A stretch of DNA of 64,000 nucleotides from Gynuella sp050296195 (GCF_050296195.1 NZ_JBNKRB010000026.1); one strand, 5' to 3'; shown: positions 37,301-45,541, numbered from the stretch's first letter. Numbers and translations are program-made. The notes: generated by a model from the sequence alone, not told the origin.

Positions 37301-38511
37301 CTGAGCACATCCTGGTATTTCTCTTTTTCAAGCAGCTGTTGGCGGCGGCGTTTAAAGTCTTCTTTGGTGCAGTCGTTGTAGACGATAGCCGGATATTTTA
37401 CGTACACCACACGAGGGTTGTTGTCATCGACTTTCATGCGGGCTTCAAGTACCTGCTGAAAGCTTTGATGACTGTCAGTGCCCTCTTGCTCGGTAAACAG
37501 TGGACGGAATTGGGTCAATGGCACTTTATACAGGTTTTTGCCGATCTCTTCGGCTTCAACACCCAGGATCCAACCGTGGAACCAGCCGGCTTTCTGGGCA
37601 TCATCGGTCACCCACTGGTTGTTGCCGTTGAGCCGGTAGGGGTTGCCACCAATACTGGGCGGTTGCAGAAATGCCCAGGTATCAAGGCTCGGCAGTTCGG
37701 CCGGTTTGGTGACCGGGCCGCTCATTTCAATACGAACAATGACGTGCTGACTGACCGCTGAGGCTATACGACCACGGCGACATTTATCCAGCTTGCGCAG
37801 TTTTTTCGGCTTTCCATATCGGCCACTGCGATCATCGAAGTCGTAGTTTTTATCAAGCTGGGTATCTGGAACATAAACGCTTTCAACCTGCATACGGGTC
37901 GCTTGAGCGTGCGCTTCTGCCATATCTTCATGGGTGCGTAGTGCCTGATCCCACTCTACGGTTTTGTCCTCTTGTTGTTGCAGGATGACGTTGCCGGCAA
38001 GATTTTCAAAACGGTTGATCCGCACGTCCTGATCAAGTACAGCAACGGCCGGGCGTTCTTTACTGCTCAGGATGTTGTCTGGCAGTTCGTGAATGCGAGC
38101 AAACGGAAAGGTGGTGTTGAGATCTTCAAGATCTTCATTTCCCCAATAAATACGCACACTTTGCCAATTCTGCTGACCGGTGCCATGTACGACTCCAGTT
38201 CGCGCACGGGCCAGATGATTGGCCTGTTCCTGCTCGATCTGCCAGGCTGTTTTCATGGCCTGATCCACCTCAGGCCGATAATTGGCGACGGTGTATTTGG
38301 GCAGGGTCAGTTCATCACCGACATGAAGGACAGGGCTGGAGGAATCGGTGGAGGATTTGATTTTGTCCGTATTGGCACGCCAGATCACCAGATAGTTAAC
38401 ATAGTCCAGGCCTTTGGCGAGGTCATATAGATTATCACCGGATTGTATGGTGTAAGTTTGATCCGCTTGCTTGAGTGCGGTTTTGAGTGCATCAAATCGT
38501 GATTGGGTCAT
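34345..38511 (-). CDS. Large LysM-domain protein, putative effector
   Basis: 1388 residues, preceded by AAGGATGA. A LysM peptidoglycan-binding domain lies at about 18-75 (YTIQSGDNLYDLAKG, VGDELTLPKY). A long unknown region follows, then a block repeated in the 979-residue paralogue: NPQLCRNHTWRRERLVDGR, LYVGLYPAELINALN, a hydrophobic segment (about 533-555) and LPPPLSFILYSLMVRL. The end is a beta-rich domain (LKLPVVENIRGH to the stop) that also exists as an orphan copy at 28879. No signal peptide and no known toxin motif. It is co-transcribed with a second LysM protein 18 bp upstream. Large size, LysM, hydrophobic segments, duplicated tails and convergent lipoproteins suggest an envelope-targeting effector, possibly of a type VI-like system. 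Not a known family to me. Confidence 0.65.
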   Translation of the reverse strand: MTQSRFDALKTALKQADQTYTIQSGDNLYDLAKGLDYVNYLVIWRANTDKIKSSTDSSSPVLHVGDELTLPKYTVANYRPEVDQAMKTAWQIEQEQANHLARARTGVVHGTGQQNWQSVRIYWGNEDLEDLNTTFPFARIHELPDNILSSKERPAVAVLDQDVRINRFENLAGNVILQQQEDKTVEWDQALRTHEDMAEAHAQATRMQVESVYVPDTQLDKNYDFDDRSGRYGKPKKLRKLDKCRRGRIASAVSQHVIVRIEMSGPVTKPAELPSLDTWAFLQPPSIGGNPYRLNGNNQWVTDDAQKAGWFHGWILGVEAEEIGKNLYKVPLTQFRPLFTEQEGTDSHQSFQQVLEARMKVDDNNPRVVYVKYPAIVYNDCTKEDFKRRRQQLLEKEKYQDVLSIEVGSYMKIWVRNHTYKWMDDGPKDEYNEDLPNSMAVDDPYLFPQTLSDGRSNPGFNPQLCRNHTWRRERLVDGRIETDPDTGKVREQAVDSASKSYGDLLYVGLYPAELINALNRVSQPEQPGKPRELNVFNWLGTSVAYAVLLNTLKRILRHAAAKKAAKQYDPSLPDRQKPEYWEYEYGKTIKKFLGTVMIPELFAVQAVDSFSSKFDFDVALNRIKGIFKQVGDDDELGKKIDQIDTSKSGAEIRRQIRDLKLPQAMIERFDIIVAKKTGVALKKALDDEIKTAKNEVNIAGTFKTTLKIYGHILNFALLDSDNPFLTADEKKARHDKDAGALARVLDSGSTSLFARLWGRFQSANSKDLLKAMKELIGSLMNGEEQHALSFETSLDLLSFNDAKLFPTPAGSPLPPPLSFILYSLMVRLKGKLPLTLAGQYQASAKNALNLDFETLSDEARQEKLDQNNAVIEKGQQYGGLTIGLGSEKAPVSASVEVLFQLQAAWTAAVQRFDDQSNGIHYTGTASDQDWDEGLHDMLWGPLIKDIFDYIEVSFTVGPKLELSNHVQWQLAYLFEDEQNLQNPTFASQFINQLKDLGGQIKLSCPISAKLSVFAWQTDIMTAQLATLKKEEATFFDDVTLFGKDVVDSGVKVTWGVGQYTEYLFRHYRTPEEVYIGDQISVILGALKRPLDTTFKGEFLWAENQNDSTKLLVSLNDRNFHIQRSIDYIDSAEESLRKDVAEQVKDFEEIISIALQISFNQKADLEIGAHAQHKKIKILSLSKDRDNAYSISGDQKLWELFKKKKEIYLKANILPKNRTAIELFNNQPIKLKLPVVENIRGHVTRKGQDCLKFSVWFRNFKRQYEHVWIQLVETGDSVFDHPLDVKIRAWDETEEAFKNKPYSKWNLVRMKQDVADKNKYTVEIPLAGLNPKQIQEEFDSWLEDFELDIGIKFGYFEAVDGDEYLLAEELDDQTTAKLDIEAYKPYMNK

Positions 38512-38529
38512 GAAATCATCCTTAATCGG

Positions 38530-40422
38530 TTAAACGCTGTGATAGTCCGGATCGTCATCAAAAAACAGGGACTCAGTCAGGTCGACGGCGGCAGCCGGAT
38601 CGTTTTCGCTGCCATTCCAAAGCGGTGGCAGGATGCGCCGTAGCGCCTGCCCAGTAGAACTAAGCTGACCTCGAACCAGACCAAGAACCAGGTTCTGATC
38701 GTTGGGCATCATCAGATAACAGGCATCATGATGGGTCAGGGAGAAATGGTAGAAACGATATTGGTCAGTAGTGCGCTGAGCGGCGATCCACTCGGGTGAG
38801 CTATCAAGTCCACTCAGGGGCTGTTGATCGTCGTCGAGCAGCGAGTAGGAGACGTAGTTAGCCGGAAAAAAGAATCCTTTCTGACTCCAGTAAAGGGTTT
38901 GTTCTCCCTGTTCTGTGAGCCATTCCAGCAGCTCATCGGCATTGAGTTCCGGCAAGATCAGCTCGGTCTCTGCAGCCAACAGATCAGGGGATTCCAGTTC
39001 TGACCGATTGGCCTCCCACAGTAGGGTCCAGTATGGATACCCCTGAGTGTCAGCAATACTGTGCAGGCTGTCACCCGGTTGTACGATGTAACGGCCTTCC
39101 GATTTCGGCTGGTAAGCTTTCAGGACTTTTTTAACACCATGTTCACTAAGATACTGCGTGTAGGCCTGCTGTAGGGCATCGTCGAATTCGGCTTTAAGTT
39201 CGTTGGGTTGGCGATCAACACTGTCATCATCAGCAAATGTATTGGCTGGGTGAATGGGATGCTCGTGTTCGTCGACCGCCTGGTCATCAACTTCAGAACT
39301 CCACCTCGGCAATGGCTCATCACTCTGATAATGCCCACTCAATTGCAGGCACTGTTTTAAAAACGCGACGGAAAAGTACTGCGGGCCATCTTCATGAACC
39401 GACCAGGGAAAGGCATCGAGGTTGCCCTGGGCCTCCAGTTGTTCGTCACTGGCGCCCGGCAGCAGCATAAAACGGCTGGGCATGAGGTTGGGGTCGTTGT
39501 CGGCCAGGTCGCGGTGATGCACCAGTTTGCACATGGCGTCGTAATCGAGTTGTTTGGCGGCGTAGCGGGCCTGTTCGTAGCCCCGGTTCTGTTCGATCTG
39601 TTTGAGTTGATCGGCGATCTGCTGAATGGTCAGCTGGGTGGGTTTGATCATGGTCGCCGGGCCGCTGAATTTGCCTTCGCCCAGCAGGCCTTTGACGCTG
39701 AATCTCAAATCGCCGACGGCCGGGTCGAATACGTCGTCGGCTTTCAGGCCGGGTACCTCAAACTCATAACGATATTGTTCGGCTTTCAGGGTGACGAAAA
39801 ATTGGCTGACAATGCGCCGCCCCTGTTCATCGTTATCACCCTTCACAATCACGTTAAGCTGCTTACCTTCATGACCAGCCAGATGGGCAATACTGAACCA
39901 GCCGCGCAGGGCTTCCTCTTCAAACCGGTACTGCCGCTGGTGCCAGGCCAGGTTGGTGAGTTCGAGTTTGACCGGACGGGCAGTATCGAGAGATTGAAGG
40001 ATCTGGGCACTTTCTGCGTCGTACTGTTCATAACGCCCGGTACTGGCAGAGCCACCGATACCCCGGGTTTGTTTGAAAGCGCCCGGTTTACGGAATACAT
40101 AAAGCTGCTGATGACCATGCTGAGTCTGCTGATAACGGTCAACACGGCGGGCGCTACGGCCGTCAAAGATCACCAGTACAATGCCCGCAGGAGCCGGCTC
40201 TCCGGCCCACTGCATGCGGTTAACCTCGCGCTGCTGCCAGTAATGCCCAAAACCCTGTTTGCGTACAAAGTCACGCACAGGTGCCGGCAAACGGTATTCA
40301 TCGATACGTTGATACCCTTCCGGGCGGGTGGAAATCTCTTCGTCGTTGTTCGGGGAACAGGAGTCTGTCAATGAGTCCTGCCGGGAGTCATCGTCATCCC
40401 AGGGGAAGTAGGGGCCAGTCAT
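38530..40422 (-). CDS. LysM-domain protein, first gene of the array
   Basis: 630 residues. The N-terminal half is unknown (PAPVRDFVRKQGFGHYWQQR, VLVIFDGRSARRVDRY). A LysM domain lies at about 445-495 (YIVQPGDSLHSIADTQGYPY), followed by a C-terminal domain ending in many acidic residues (FFDDDPDYHSV). No signal peptide. It is translated just ahead of the 1388-residue LysM protein and is likely its partner, chaperone or carrier. It is present once only, unlike the rest of the array. Confidence 0.65.
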   Translation of the reverse strand: MTGPYFPWDDDDSRQDSLTDSCSPNNDEEISTRPEGYQRIDEYRLPAPVRDFVRKQGFGHYWQQREVNRMQWAGEPAPAGIVLVIFDGRSARRVDRYQQTQHGHQQLYVFRKPGAFKQTRGIGGSASTGRYEQYDAESAQILQSLDTARPVKLELTNLAWHQRQYRFEEEALRGWFSIAHLAGHEGKQLNVIVKGDNDEQGRRIVSQFFVTLKAEQYRYEFEVPGLKADDVFDPAVGDLRFSVKGLLGEGKFSGPATMIKPTQLTIQQIADQLKQIEQNRGYEQARYAAKQLDYDAMCKLVHHRDLADNDPNLMPSRFMLLPGASDEQLEAQGNLDAFPWSVHEDGPQYFSVAFLKQCLQLSGHYQSDEPLPRWSSEVDDQAVDEHEHPIHPANTFADDDSVDRQPNELKAEFDDALQQAYTQYLSEHGVKKVLKAYQPKSEGRYIVQPGDSLHSIADTQGYPYWTLLWEANRSELESPDLLAAETELILPELNADELLEWLTEQGEQTLYWSQKGFFFPANYVSYSLLDDDQQPLSGLDSSPEWIAAQRTTDQYRFYHFSLTHHDACYLMMPNDQNLVLGLVRGQLSSTGQALRRILPPLWNGSENDPAAAVDLTESLFFDDDPDYHSV

Positions 40423-40600
40423 GAGGGCGTTTCCTTACCATTATGAAATGAACACAATTTGATGCGGGGGGCATCTTCCATTAAGAGGTAAGGGTTATAC
40501 CAGAAATGAGCGGATGAACGTAATGTCCTGGTTCACAAAATCAATCACAAAGACTCAGGTGGCGCAAAAAATTGATGTTGGCAACATTGGTTTGAGCGAC

Positions 40601-40798
40601 TCAACCTGCGGTGGCTGTCGTCACGGGTGCTGCCCTGAGTTGCTCTTCAAGAATAACCAGTTTGGCTTCCTGTGCACACACACCACACCGCCTGGCAACC
40701 CCACAGCTGCGCCGGGCCTGACTCAGGGAGCACACACCATTCCGAACTTCAGCGCGCAACTGCCGTTCAGTCACGTTCTCGCATATACAGATGTACAT
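40601..40798 (-). CDS. bfd: Bacterioferritin-associated ferredoxin-like [2Fe-2S] protein
   Basis: 65 residues, start preceded by AGAGGAG. The four-cysteine Bfd pattern is present: CIC near the start and CGVCAQEA later (MYICICENVTERQLR, CGVARRCGVC). Bfd binds a [2Fe-2S] cluster and reduces bacterioferritin to release iron. It lies downstream of nifA on the same strand, separated by a MITE fragment. Iron mobilisation for nitrogenase clusters would make sense, but no sigma-54 site was found in front of it. Confidence 0.85.
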   Translation of the reverse strand: MYICICENVTERQLRAEVRNGVCSLSQARRSCGVARRCGVCAQEAKLVILEEQLRAAPVTTATAG

Positions 40799-40857
40799 AT
40801 TCTTCTCCTCTATTCGGCAAGATGTTTAAACCTGCATATTGTCATTCAAGGCCATCC

Positions 40858-40927
40858 AGCAAATTGCGGTGTTGCGAGTGGTGCTTCCTCGCCTGCATCA
40901 AAACGATTCCTATTTTTCTGAGGCCCC
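40858..40927 (+). repeat. MITE family A, partial copy 4
   Basis: Only the right half of the element is present, from AAATTGCGGTGTTGCGAGTG to the terminal repeat CTGAGGCCCC. It ends exactly at the stop codon of nifA (40928-40930). Confidence 0.75.
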
Positions 40928-42505
40928 CTAAATCTTCCGCACCCGTATGTTCATACTCTGAATCCGGTAGGCAATCTGACGCGGTGTCATCCCGAGTAAT
41001 CGGGCGGCTTTGGCCTGTACCCAACCAGCCTGTTCAAGTGCCGCAACCACCCGCTCCCGTTCATCCATATCAGGATCATTAATATCCAGGTTAGTTTGAG
41101 CAATGGAAGGTTTGATTGAAACTGCCGAATCGATGTCGAGACCGCTTAAGAAAATCACATCCCGATCGATGACGCCGTTCTCGCACATCACTGCTGCACG
41201 CTCCAGACAGTTAGACAGTTCTCTCACGTTGCCCGGCCAGTGGTGTGACATCAGCATACGTTGAGCATTATCCGTTACCGTCAGTTTACGTCCCTGCTGC
41301 TTGCCAAGTTGTGCCAGCAGGAATTCTGTTAAATCCGGAATATCTTCAATTCGTTCCCGCAGTGGCGGTATTTTGATAGGCATTACGTTCAACCGATAGT
41401 AAAGATCCTCACGAAAGTTTCCCTGCTCCACTTCCGCTTCCAGATTCCGGTTAGTGGCTGCAACGATGCGGACATTGACTCTGACGGTGGTGGTGCCACC
41501 GACCCGTTCGAGCTCGCCTTCCTGCAGTACCCGTAACAATTTTGCCTGGAATAACGGCGAGATCTCGCCGATCTCATCAAGAAACAGGGTGCCACCATCA
41601 GCTTGTTCAAAACGCCCTTTGCGTTGCCGAACGGCACCGGTAAACGCCCCTTTTTCATGACCGAACAGTTCACTCTCCAGCAGAGTTTCCGGCAATGCCG
41701 CACAATTCAGTTTAACAAATGGATTGTTAGCATAGGGTGAGTTGTAATGAATCGCGCTGGCGATCAGTTCTTTACCTGTGCCGGATTCTCCACGAATCAG
41801 TACAGTGCTGTCCCACTTGGCCACCCGGCGAACCTGATCAAAAACCCGCCGCATTTGTTCTGTGTGGCCAACCACCATGTTATCAAAACCATATTTACTA
41901 CGTACCTGACGACGCAGTTCATCACGCTCTTCTTTGATGTCCTGTTTTTCTGTTTCGACAGTGTGGGCCAGAGAGATGGTCTGTACGATCAGGTTGGCAA
42001 CCATTTCCATCAATCGGGTACAGTCAGGTAACATGACGCGAATATCCGACAGGATGGCCGGCTGAGCAGCCAGCACACCAATGACTTTGCCCCCTCTGGA
42101 TTTGATCGGCACACTAATGAACGGCAGTTCCAGATCATACAATTCTAGTTTATCGAGAAATCTTGGCTCAGTGGATATGCGGCCAAGTACGATACTTTCA
42201 CCACTTTCGAATATGCGTCCGATGATGCCTTCCCCAGGCCGATAACGCACGGAATTGGAGGACCGCTTAATCTCCTCTGACTCTACGTGGATGGAGCCGA
42301 CAGACAAACCGCCATGACTGGGATCAGATAAAGTAACGATGCCGTGATGCATGCCTGCATCATCATGGAGAATCTTTAGCACTTCCGCCAGAGTCTGTTT
42401 CATATCCAGAGATTTATTCAACACGCTGGACACTCGGTACAAAACCAGAAGTTGTTTTTCCAGCAGTTGCAATCGGCTGACTACGATGGTTTCAGTCGCA
42501 TTCAT
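40928..42505 (-). CDS. nifA: Nif-specific sigma-54 activator NifA
   Basis: 525 residues from the ATG at 42505 (MNATETIV; a GTG at 42514 is also open). An N-terminal GAF domain (about 25-180) contains DPSHGG and GRISTEPRFLDKLELYDLE, very close to Azotobacter NifA. The AAA+ domain has Walker A GESGTGKE (about 236) and the sigma-54 contact loop GAFTGA (about 287). A C-terminal Fis-type helix-turn-helix (AKAARLLGMTPRQIAYRI) binds TGT-N10-ACA sites. There is no cysteine-rich linker of the oxygen-sensing type, so control is through NifL, encoded 26 bp upstream. Activates the nif and rnf promoters seen in this window. Confidence 0.95.
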   Translation of the reverse strand: MNATETIVVSRLQLLEKQLLVLYRVSSVLNKSLDMKQTLAEVLKILHDDAGMHHGIVTLSDPSHGGLSVGSIHVESEEIKRSSNSVRYRPGEGIIGRIFESGESIVLGRISTEPRFLDKLELYDLELPFISVPIKSRGGKVIGVLAAQPAILSDIRVMLPDCTRLMEMVANLIVQTISLAHTVETEKQDIKEERDELRRQVRSKYGFDNMVVGHTEQMRRVFDQVRRVAKWDSTVLIRGESGTGKELIASAIHYNSPYANNPFVKLNCAALPETLLESELFGHEKGAFTGAVRQRKGRFEQADGGTLFLDEIGEISPLFQAKLLRVLQEGELERVGGTTTVRVNVRIVAATNRNLEAEVEQGNFREDLYYRLNVMPIKIPPLRERIEDIPDLTEFLLAQLGKQQGRKLTVTDNAQRMLMSHHWPGNVRELSNCLERAAVMCENGVIDRDVIFLSGLDIDSAVSIKPSIAQTNLDINDPDMDERERVVAALEQAGWVQAKAARLLGMTPRQIAYRIQSMNIRVRKI

Positions 42506-42531
42506 TCGCTTCACTCACTCGGGCCTAAGGT

Positions 42532-44097
42532 CTATGGTGATACGGGTAAAGTGACTCTTGCCAAAGCTCCAGGACGGTAGTCACGATCAAAATGCACGGT
42601 TCCCAGGTGGTCATTCACAATATCCTGAACCTGAGATAATCCCATGCCGCGGCCAATTTTGCCTTTGGGTTTTGAACTGTAAAACGGTTCAAATACTTTG
42701 ATCATCAACTCCGGTGCAATTCCCTCACCGGTATCGGCTATGTCAACAATCAGGTTTTGATTCTCCCAGCGGGTGGAAATACAAATTTCCCGCACTTTAA
42801 TTCCACGCGCACTGACGGCATCGATGGCATTATCGAGCAGTTTTTTGAACAGCGAACGCAATCGTTGCTCCTGTCCAATCAAAGATGGCAAGTGCATGGC
42901 CGGCTTCCAGTCAATAACGATACCGTTAGCCAGAATACGATTGGAGGAAATACTGATGACTTCCCGCAATAACTGGTTAAGGTTGACAGGGATTTTTTTC
43001 TCCACCGGTCTGGCCGGCACCAGGTCACGCAAACCCTCCAGCGCAGAAATACCAGCGTAGCGAGCTTCTTCCAATGCTTTTAACAGGGCGCTGTCTTTGT
43101 CCTCTTCGCGTCGTTTGATCATTGTAACCGCAGCATCGATCAGGTTAACGGGGCCTTGCAGTTGATGAATGGCACCATTAAAAGCTTCCTGCAATCCTTC
43201 CAGCAGCTCTTCCTCTGCCATTAATACCCGCAGAGCATTCATTTGGGTTTCCTGCTGCCGATGTCTTAATCGGGTAATGTCGTTAATGACCAGTAACAGA
43301 TGTTTACCAGTTGTTTGCTCAAAAAAGTTTTCTGCCCCTTCCATGCCGGCATCAATCCAGTTGCCAAAGCAACTGAAATAACTCTGATCATCACCACTGC
43401 CTTCGAAGCTGACTTCTTTATTGGCGAAACCATCTTCGTTATTCAGTAGATCCGGTTGTTCAGCGACAAGAATGTCTAAAATGGCCTCAGCCGGTTCCAC
43501 CGCTCCCAGTTGCTGACACAAGGTCTGATAGGATTTGTTGCTCAGCACCAGATTGTGGTCTTCATCAAGCAAAGCCAAAGCCGCGGGAGTCTGATTCAAA
43601 ACCAGTTCCAGCAATTTATTCTGGTTAGATAATCGTTGTTGCAGAGAATGAACCTCCGTAACATCACGATGCATACCAAGATAATGGTTCACTTCTCCAT
43701 TCTCTGCCTCAACCGGGGCGACCATTAACTCAGCCAGATAACGACTTTGATCCTTACGCCGGTTCACCAGCACACCTGACCATATTTTTTTCTGCCGCAA
43801 ACGTCCCCACAGTGCGTGGTACACTAGCCTGGGCGTTGTATGATTTGACAAAATAGATTCGTTTTTGCCGAACACTTCATCACTTTCATAGCCGGTGACC
43901 TGATGAAATGCCAGGTTGGAATAAAGAATATTTGCATGAAGATCAGTAATGGATATTGCCACAGGTGCATGTTCGACTGCCTGAAAAAAAACTTCCATCG
44001 GCAGTTCATGAGATTGATTGTTATTATTTTTATCGACTGAATGATCAACGACCACATCGGTTTCTGCGTTGATCTTTTTTTCCGGATCTATTGCCAT
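42532..44097 (-). CDS. nifL: Nitrogen fixation anti-activator NifL
   Basis: About 521 residues. PAS1 (about 25-130, HAPVAISITDLHANILYSN, GKNESILSN) is the FAD-binding redox sensor of NifL; PAS2 follows. A histidine-kinase-like H region (GAIHQLQGPVNL) and an HATPase domain (DNAIDAV, DTGEGIAPE, GRGMGLS) that senses ADP complete the protein. It inhibits NifA under oxygen or nitrogen sufficiency and is released by the 2-oxoglutarate/GlnK state. The frame is open to a TTG at 44151, but that lies inside the predicted sigma-54 promoter, so the ATG at 44097 with AGGACC upstream is chosen; the ATG at 44118 is the alternative. Confidence 0.93.
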   Translation of the reverse strand: MAIDPEKKINAETDVVVDHSVDKNNNNQSHELPMEVFFQAVEHAPVAISITDLHANILYSNLAFHQVTGYESDEVFGKNESILSNHTTPRLVYHALWGRLRQKKIWSGVLVNRRKDQSRYLAELMVAPVEAENGEVNHYLGMHRDVTEVHSLQQRLSNQNKLLELVLNQTPAALALLDEDHNLVLSNKSYQTLCQQLGAVEPAEAILDILVAEQPDLLNNEDGFANKEVSFEGSGDDQSYFSCFGNWIDAGMEGAENFFEQTTGKHLLLVINDITRLRHRQQETQMNALRVLMAEEELLEGLQEAFNGAIHQLQGPVNLIDAAVTMIKRREEDKDSALLKALEEARYAGISALEGLRDLVPARPVEKKIPVNLNQLLREVISISSNRILANGIVIDWKPAMHLPSLIGQEQRLRSLFKKLLDNAIDAVSARGIKVREICISTRWENQNLIVDIADTGEGIAPELMIKVFEPFYSSKPKGKIGRGMGLSQVQDIVNDHLGTVHFDRDYRPGALARVTLPVSP

Positions 44098-44146
44098 GTA
44101 CTTGGTCCTGTCAATCATTAACCGGTTCATCTCGTAATGGTCGAAT

Positions 44147-44162
44147 TGCAAATGTTATGCCC
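44147..44162 (-). promoter_or_regulatory. Sigma-54 promoter of nifLA
   Basis: On the minus strand GGGCATAACATTTGCA matches TGGCAYRNNNNTTGCW with one mismatch, at the first base. Expected transcript start near 44136, which excludes the upstream TTG start of nifL. Confidence 0.7.
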
Positions 44163-44214
44163 TATCAACATAAAGCCATCAACGGTGCGGTTTGGTATTA
44201 ACACACTGGTTTAT

Positions 44215-44230
44215 TGTGAGCTTTGTTACA
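44215..44230. promoter_or_regulatory. NifA upstream activator site shared by nifLA and rnf
   Basis: Exact TGT-N10-ACA. It lies 53 bp from the nifL -24 element and 117 bp from the rnfA -24 element, between the two divergent operons. It may allow NifA to activate both rnf and its own operon. Confidence 0.8.
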
Positions 44231-44346
44231 ATGCATCCAAAACGATTTGGTAACCAAAATGTAGCAAAACCGACAAAAGCAACGACTTCGTTGTTTTAGC
44301 GATCTCTGTAAGCCATGTTCCCGCCTAAAAACACTCTCTGATCGTG

Positions 44347-44362
44347 TGGCATGATTGCTGCA
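44347..44362 (+). promoter_or_regulatory. Sigma-54 promoter of the rnf operon
   Basis: TGGCATGATTGCTGCA matches TGGCAYRNNNNTTGCW at all but one position. Expected start near 44373, leaving a 22-nt leader with the GGGAAGG ribosome-binding site. Confidence 0.85.
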
Positions 44363-44394
44363 CCTGCCCCTAAAAAACTGTAGGGAAGGCAACG

Positions 44395-44967
44395 ATGGAA
44401 TACTTCTATCTTTTTGTTAGCACCGTCCTGGTTAACAACGTGGTTCTGGTTCGTTTTCTCGGCCTGTGCCCGTTCATGGGTGCATCTAACAATTTGTCTA
44501 CGGCTATGGGAATGGGGCTGGCTACCACTTTTGTACTCACGCTGGCCTCCATGAGTAGCTGGTTACTAGAGCACCTGATTCTGGAACCGCTGCACATCGA
44601 ATTTCTACGCATTCTGACATTTATTCTGGTGGTCGCAGCACTGGTTCAGTTTACAGAAATGGTGATTCGAAAAATCAGCCCGGTGCTTTATAAAACACTG
44701 GGGATTTATCTGCCACTGATTACAACCAATTGTGCCGTTCTGGGTGTGGCACTATTAAATGTCAGCGAAGAACACAGTTTCTCAGAAAGTATCGTTTATG
44801 GCCTTGGTGCTTCAATTGGCTTTACTCTGGTCATGATAATTTTTGGCGGCCTGCGCCAACGTCTGTCTCTGGCCAATGTGCCAGCCGTGTTTGCCGGCTC
44901 TCCAGTAGGTCTGATTACTGCTGGATTACTGTCAATGATTTTTCTGGGATTTTCCGGATTAATTTAA
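44395..44967 (+). CDS. rnfA: Electron transport complex subunit RnfA
   Basis: 190 residues, six membrane helices, with the family start VSTVLVNNVVLVRFLGLCPFMGAS and the inner motif TTNCAVLGVALL carrying the cysteine that, with its RnfE counterpart, holds a [2Fe-2S] cluster within the membrane. First gene of the nif-type rnf1 operon. Rnf uses the ion gradient to push electrons from NADH to ferredoxin or flavodoxin, and so to nitrogenase. Confidence 0.95.
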   Translation: MEYFYLFVSTVLVNNVVLVRFLGLCPFMGASNNLSTAMGMGLATTFVLTLASMSSWLLEHLILEPLHIEFLRILTFILVVAALVQFTEMVIRKISPVLYKTLGIYLPLITTNCAVLGVALLNVSEEHSFSESIVYGLGASIGFTLVMIIFGGLRQRLSLANVPAVFAGSPVGLITAGLLSMIFLGFSGLI

Positions 44968-45009
44968 TCGGGGTCGACAATACGACCTGACCCAATGGAG
45001 GATATCACT

Positions 45010-45540
45010 ATGTTATTCATCTCACTTGTAGGAGTTATGACAGCTCTCGGTCTGATCATTGGAACGATATTAGGTTACGCCAGCCGGTTTTTTGCAGTGG
45101 AGGAAAATCCACTGGTACAGGAAATTCAATCACTATTGCCCGGCAGTCAATGTGGTCAGTGTGGTTTGCCAGGTTGTGCTCAGGCAGCTGAAGCGATTGC
45201 CTCTCAGCAGGCCACGGTGACTTGCTGCCCGCCAGGCGGCATGCAACTGGCTACCCAGCTGGCAGAATTATTGGGCGTAGAGCTTGATGCCGAGGCAGTC
45301 GTTGCGGAGGTAAAAGTCGCAATGATCGTGGCAGAGAACTGTTCGGGCTGCACACGCTGCTACAAGGTATGTCCAACAGACGCGATCATCGGCGCCAACA
45401 AACAGATCCATCAGGTATTTGCAGATGCTTGCACCGGGTGTCGAAAATGCCTTGACGCCTGCCCCGATGACTGCATCGAAATGGTCAGCATAAAAACCAA
45501 TGCTGACAACTGGCAATGGCCCAAACCGAAGGCAGCATGA
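45010..45540 (+). CDS. rnfB: Electron transport complex subunit RnfB
   Basis: 176 residues from the ATG at 45010, with TGGAGGAT before it; the frame is open to 44995. One N-terminal membrane helix, then a [4Fe-4S] motif CGQCGLPGCAQAAEAI, and two ferredoxin-type clusters CSGCTRCYKVCP and CTGCRKCLDACP. It passes electrons to the soluble acceptor. Confidence 0.95.
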   Translation: MLFISLVGVMTALGLIIGTILGYASRFFAVEENPLVQEIQSLLPGSQCGQCGLPGCAQAAEAIASQQATVTCCPPGGMQLATQLAELLGVELDAEAVVAEVKVAMIVAENCSGCTRCYKVCPTDAIIGANKQIHQVFADACTGCRKCLDACPDDCIEMVSIKTNADNWQWPKPKAA

Positions 45541-45541
45541 C

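Noticed and set aside
37036..37761. 241-codon open frame on the plus strand
   Set aside because: Opposite the 1388-residue LysM gene; no ribosome-binding site or family features.
39394..40374. Long open frame (326 codons) on the plus strand
   Set aside because: It is opposite the 630-residue LysM gene, has no domain, and its composition is that of a complementary-strand shadow.
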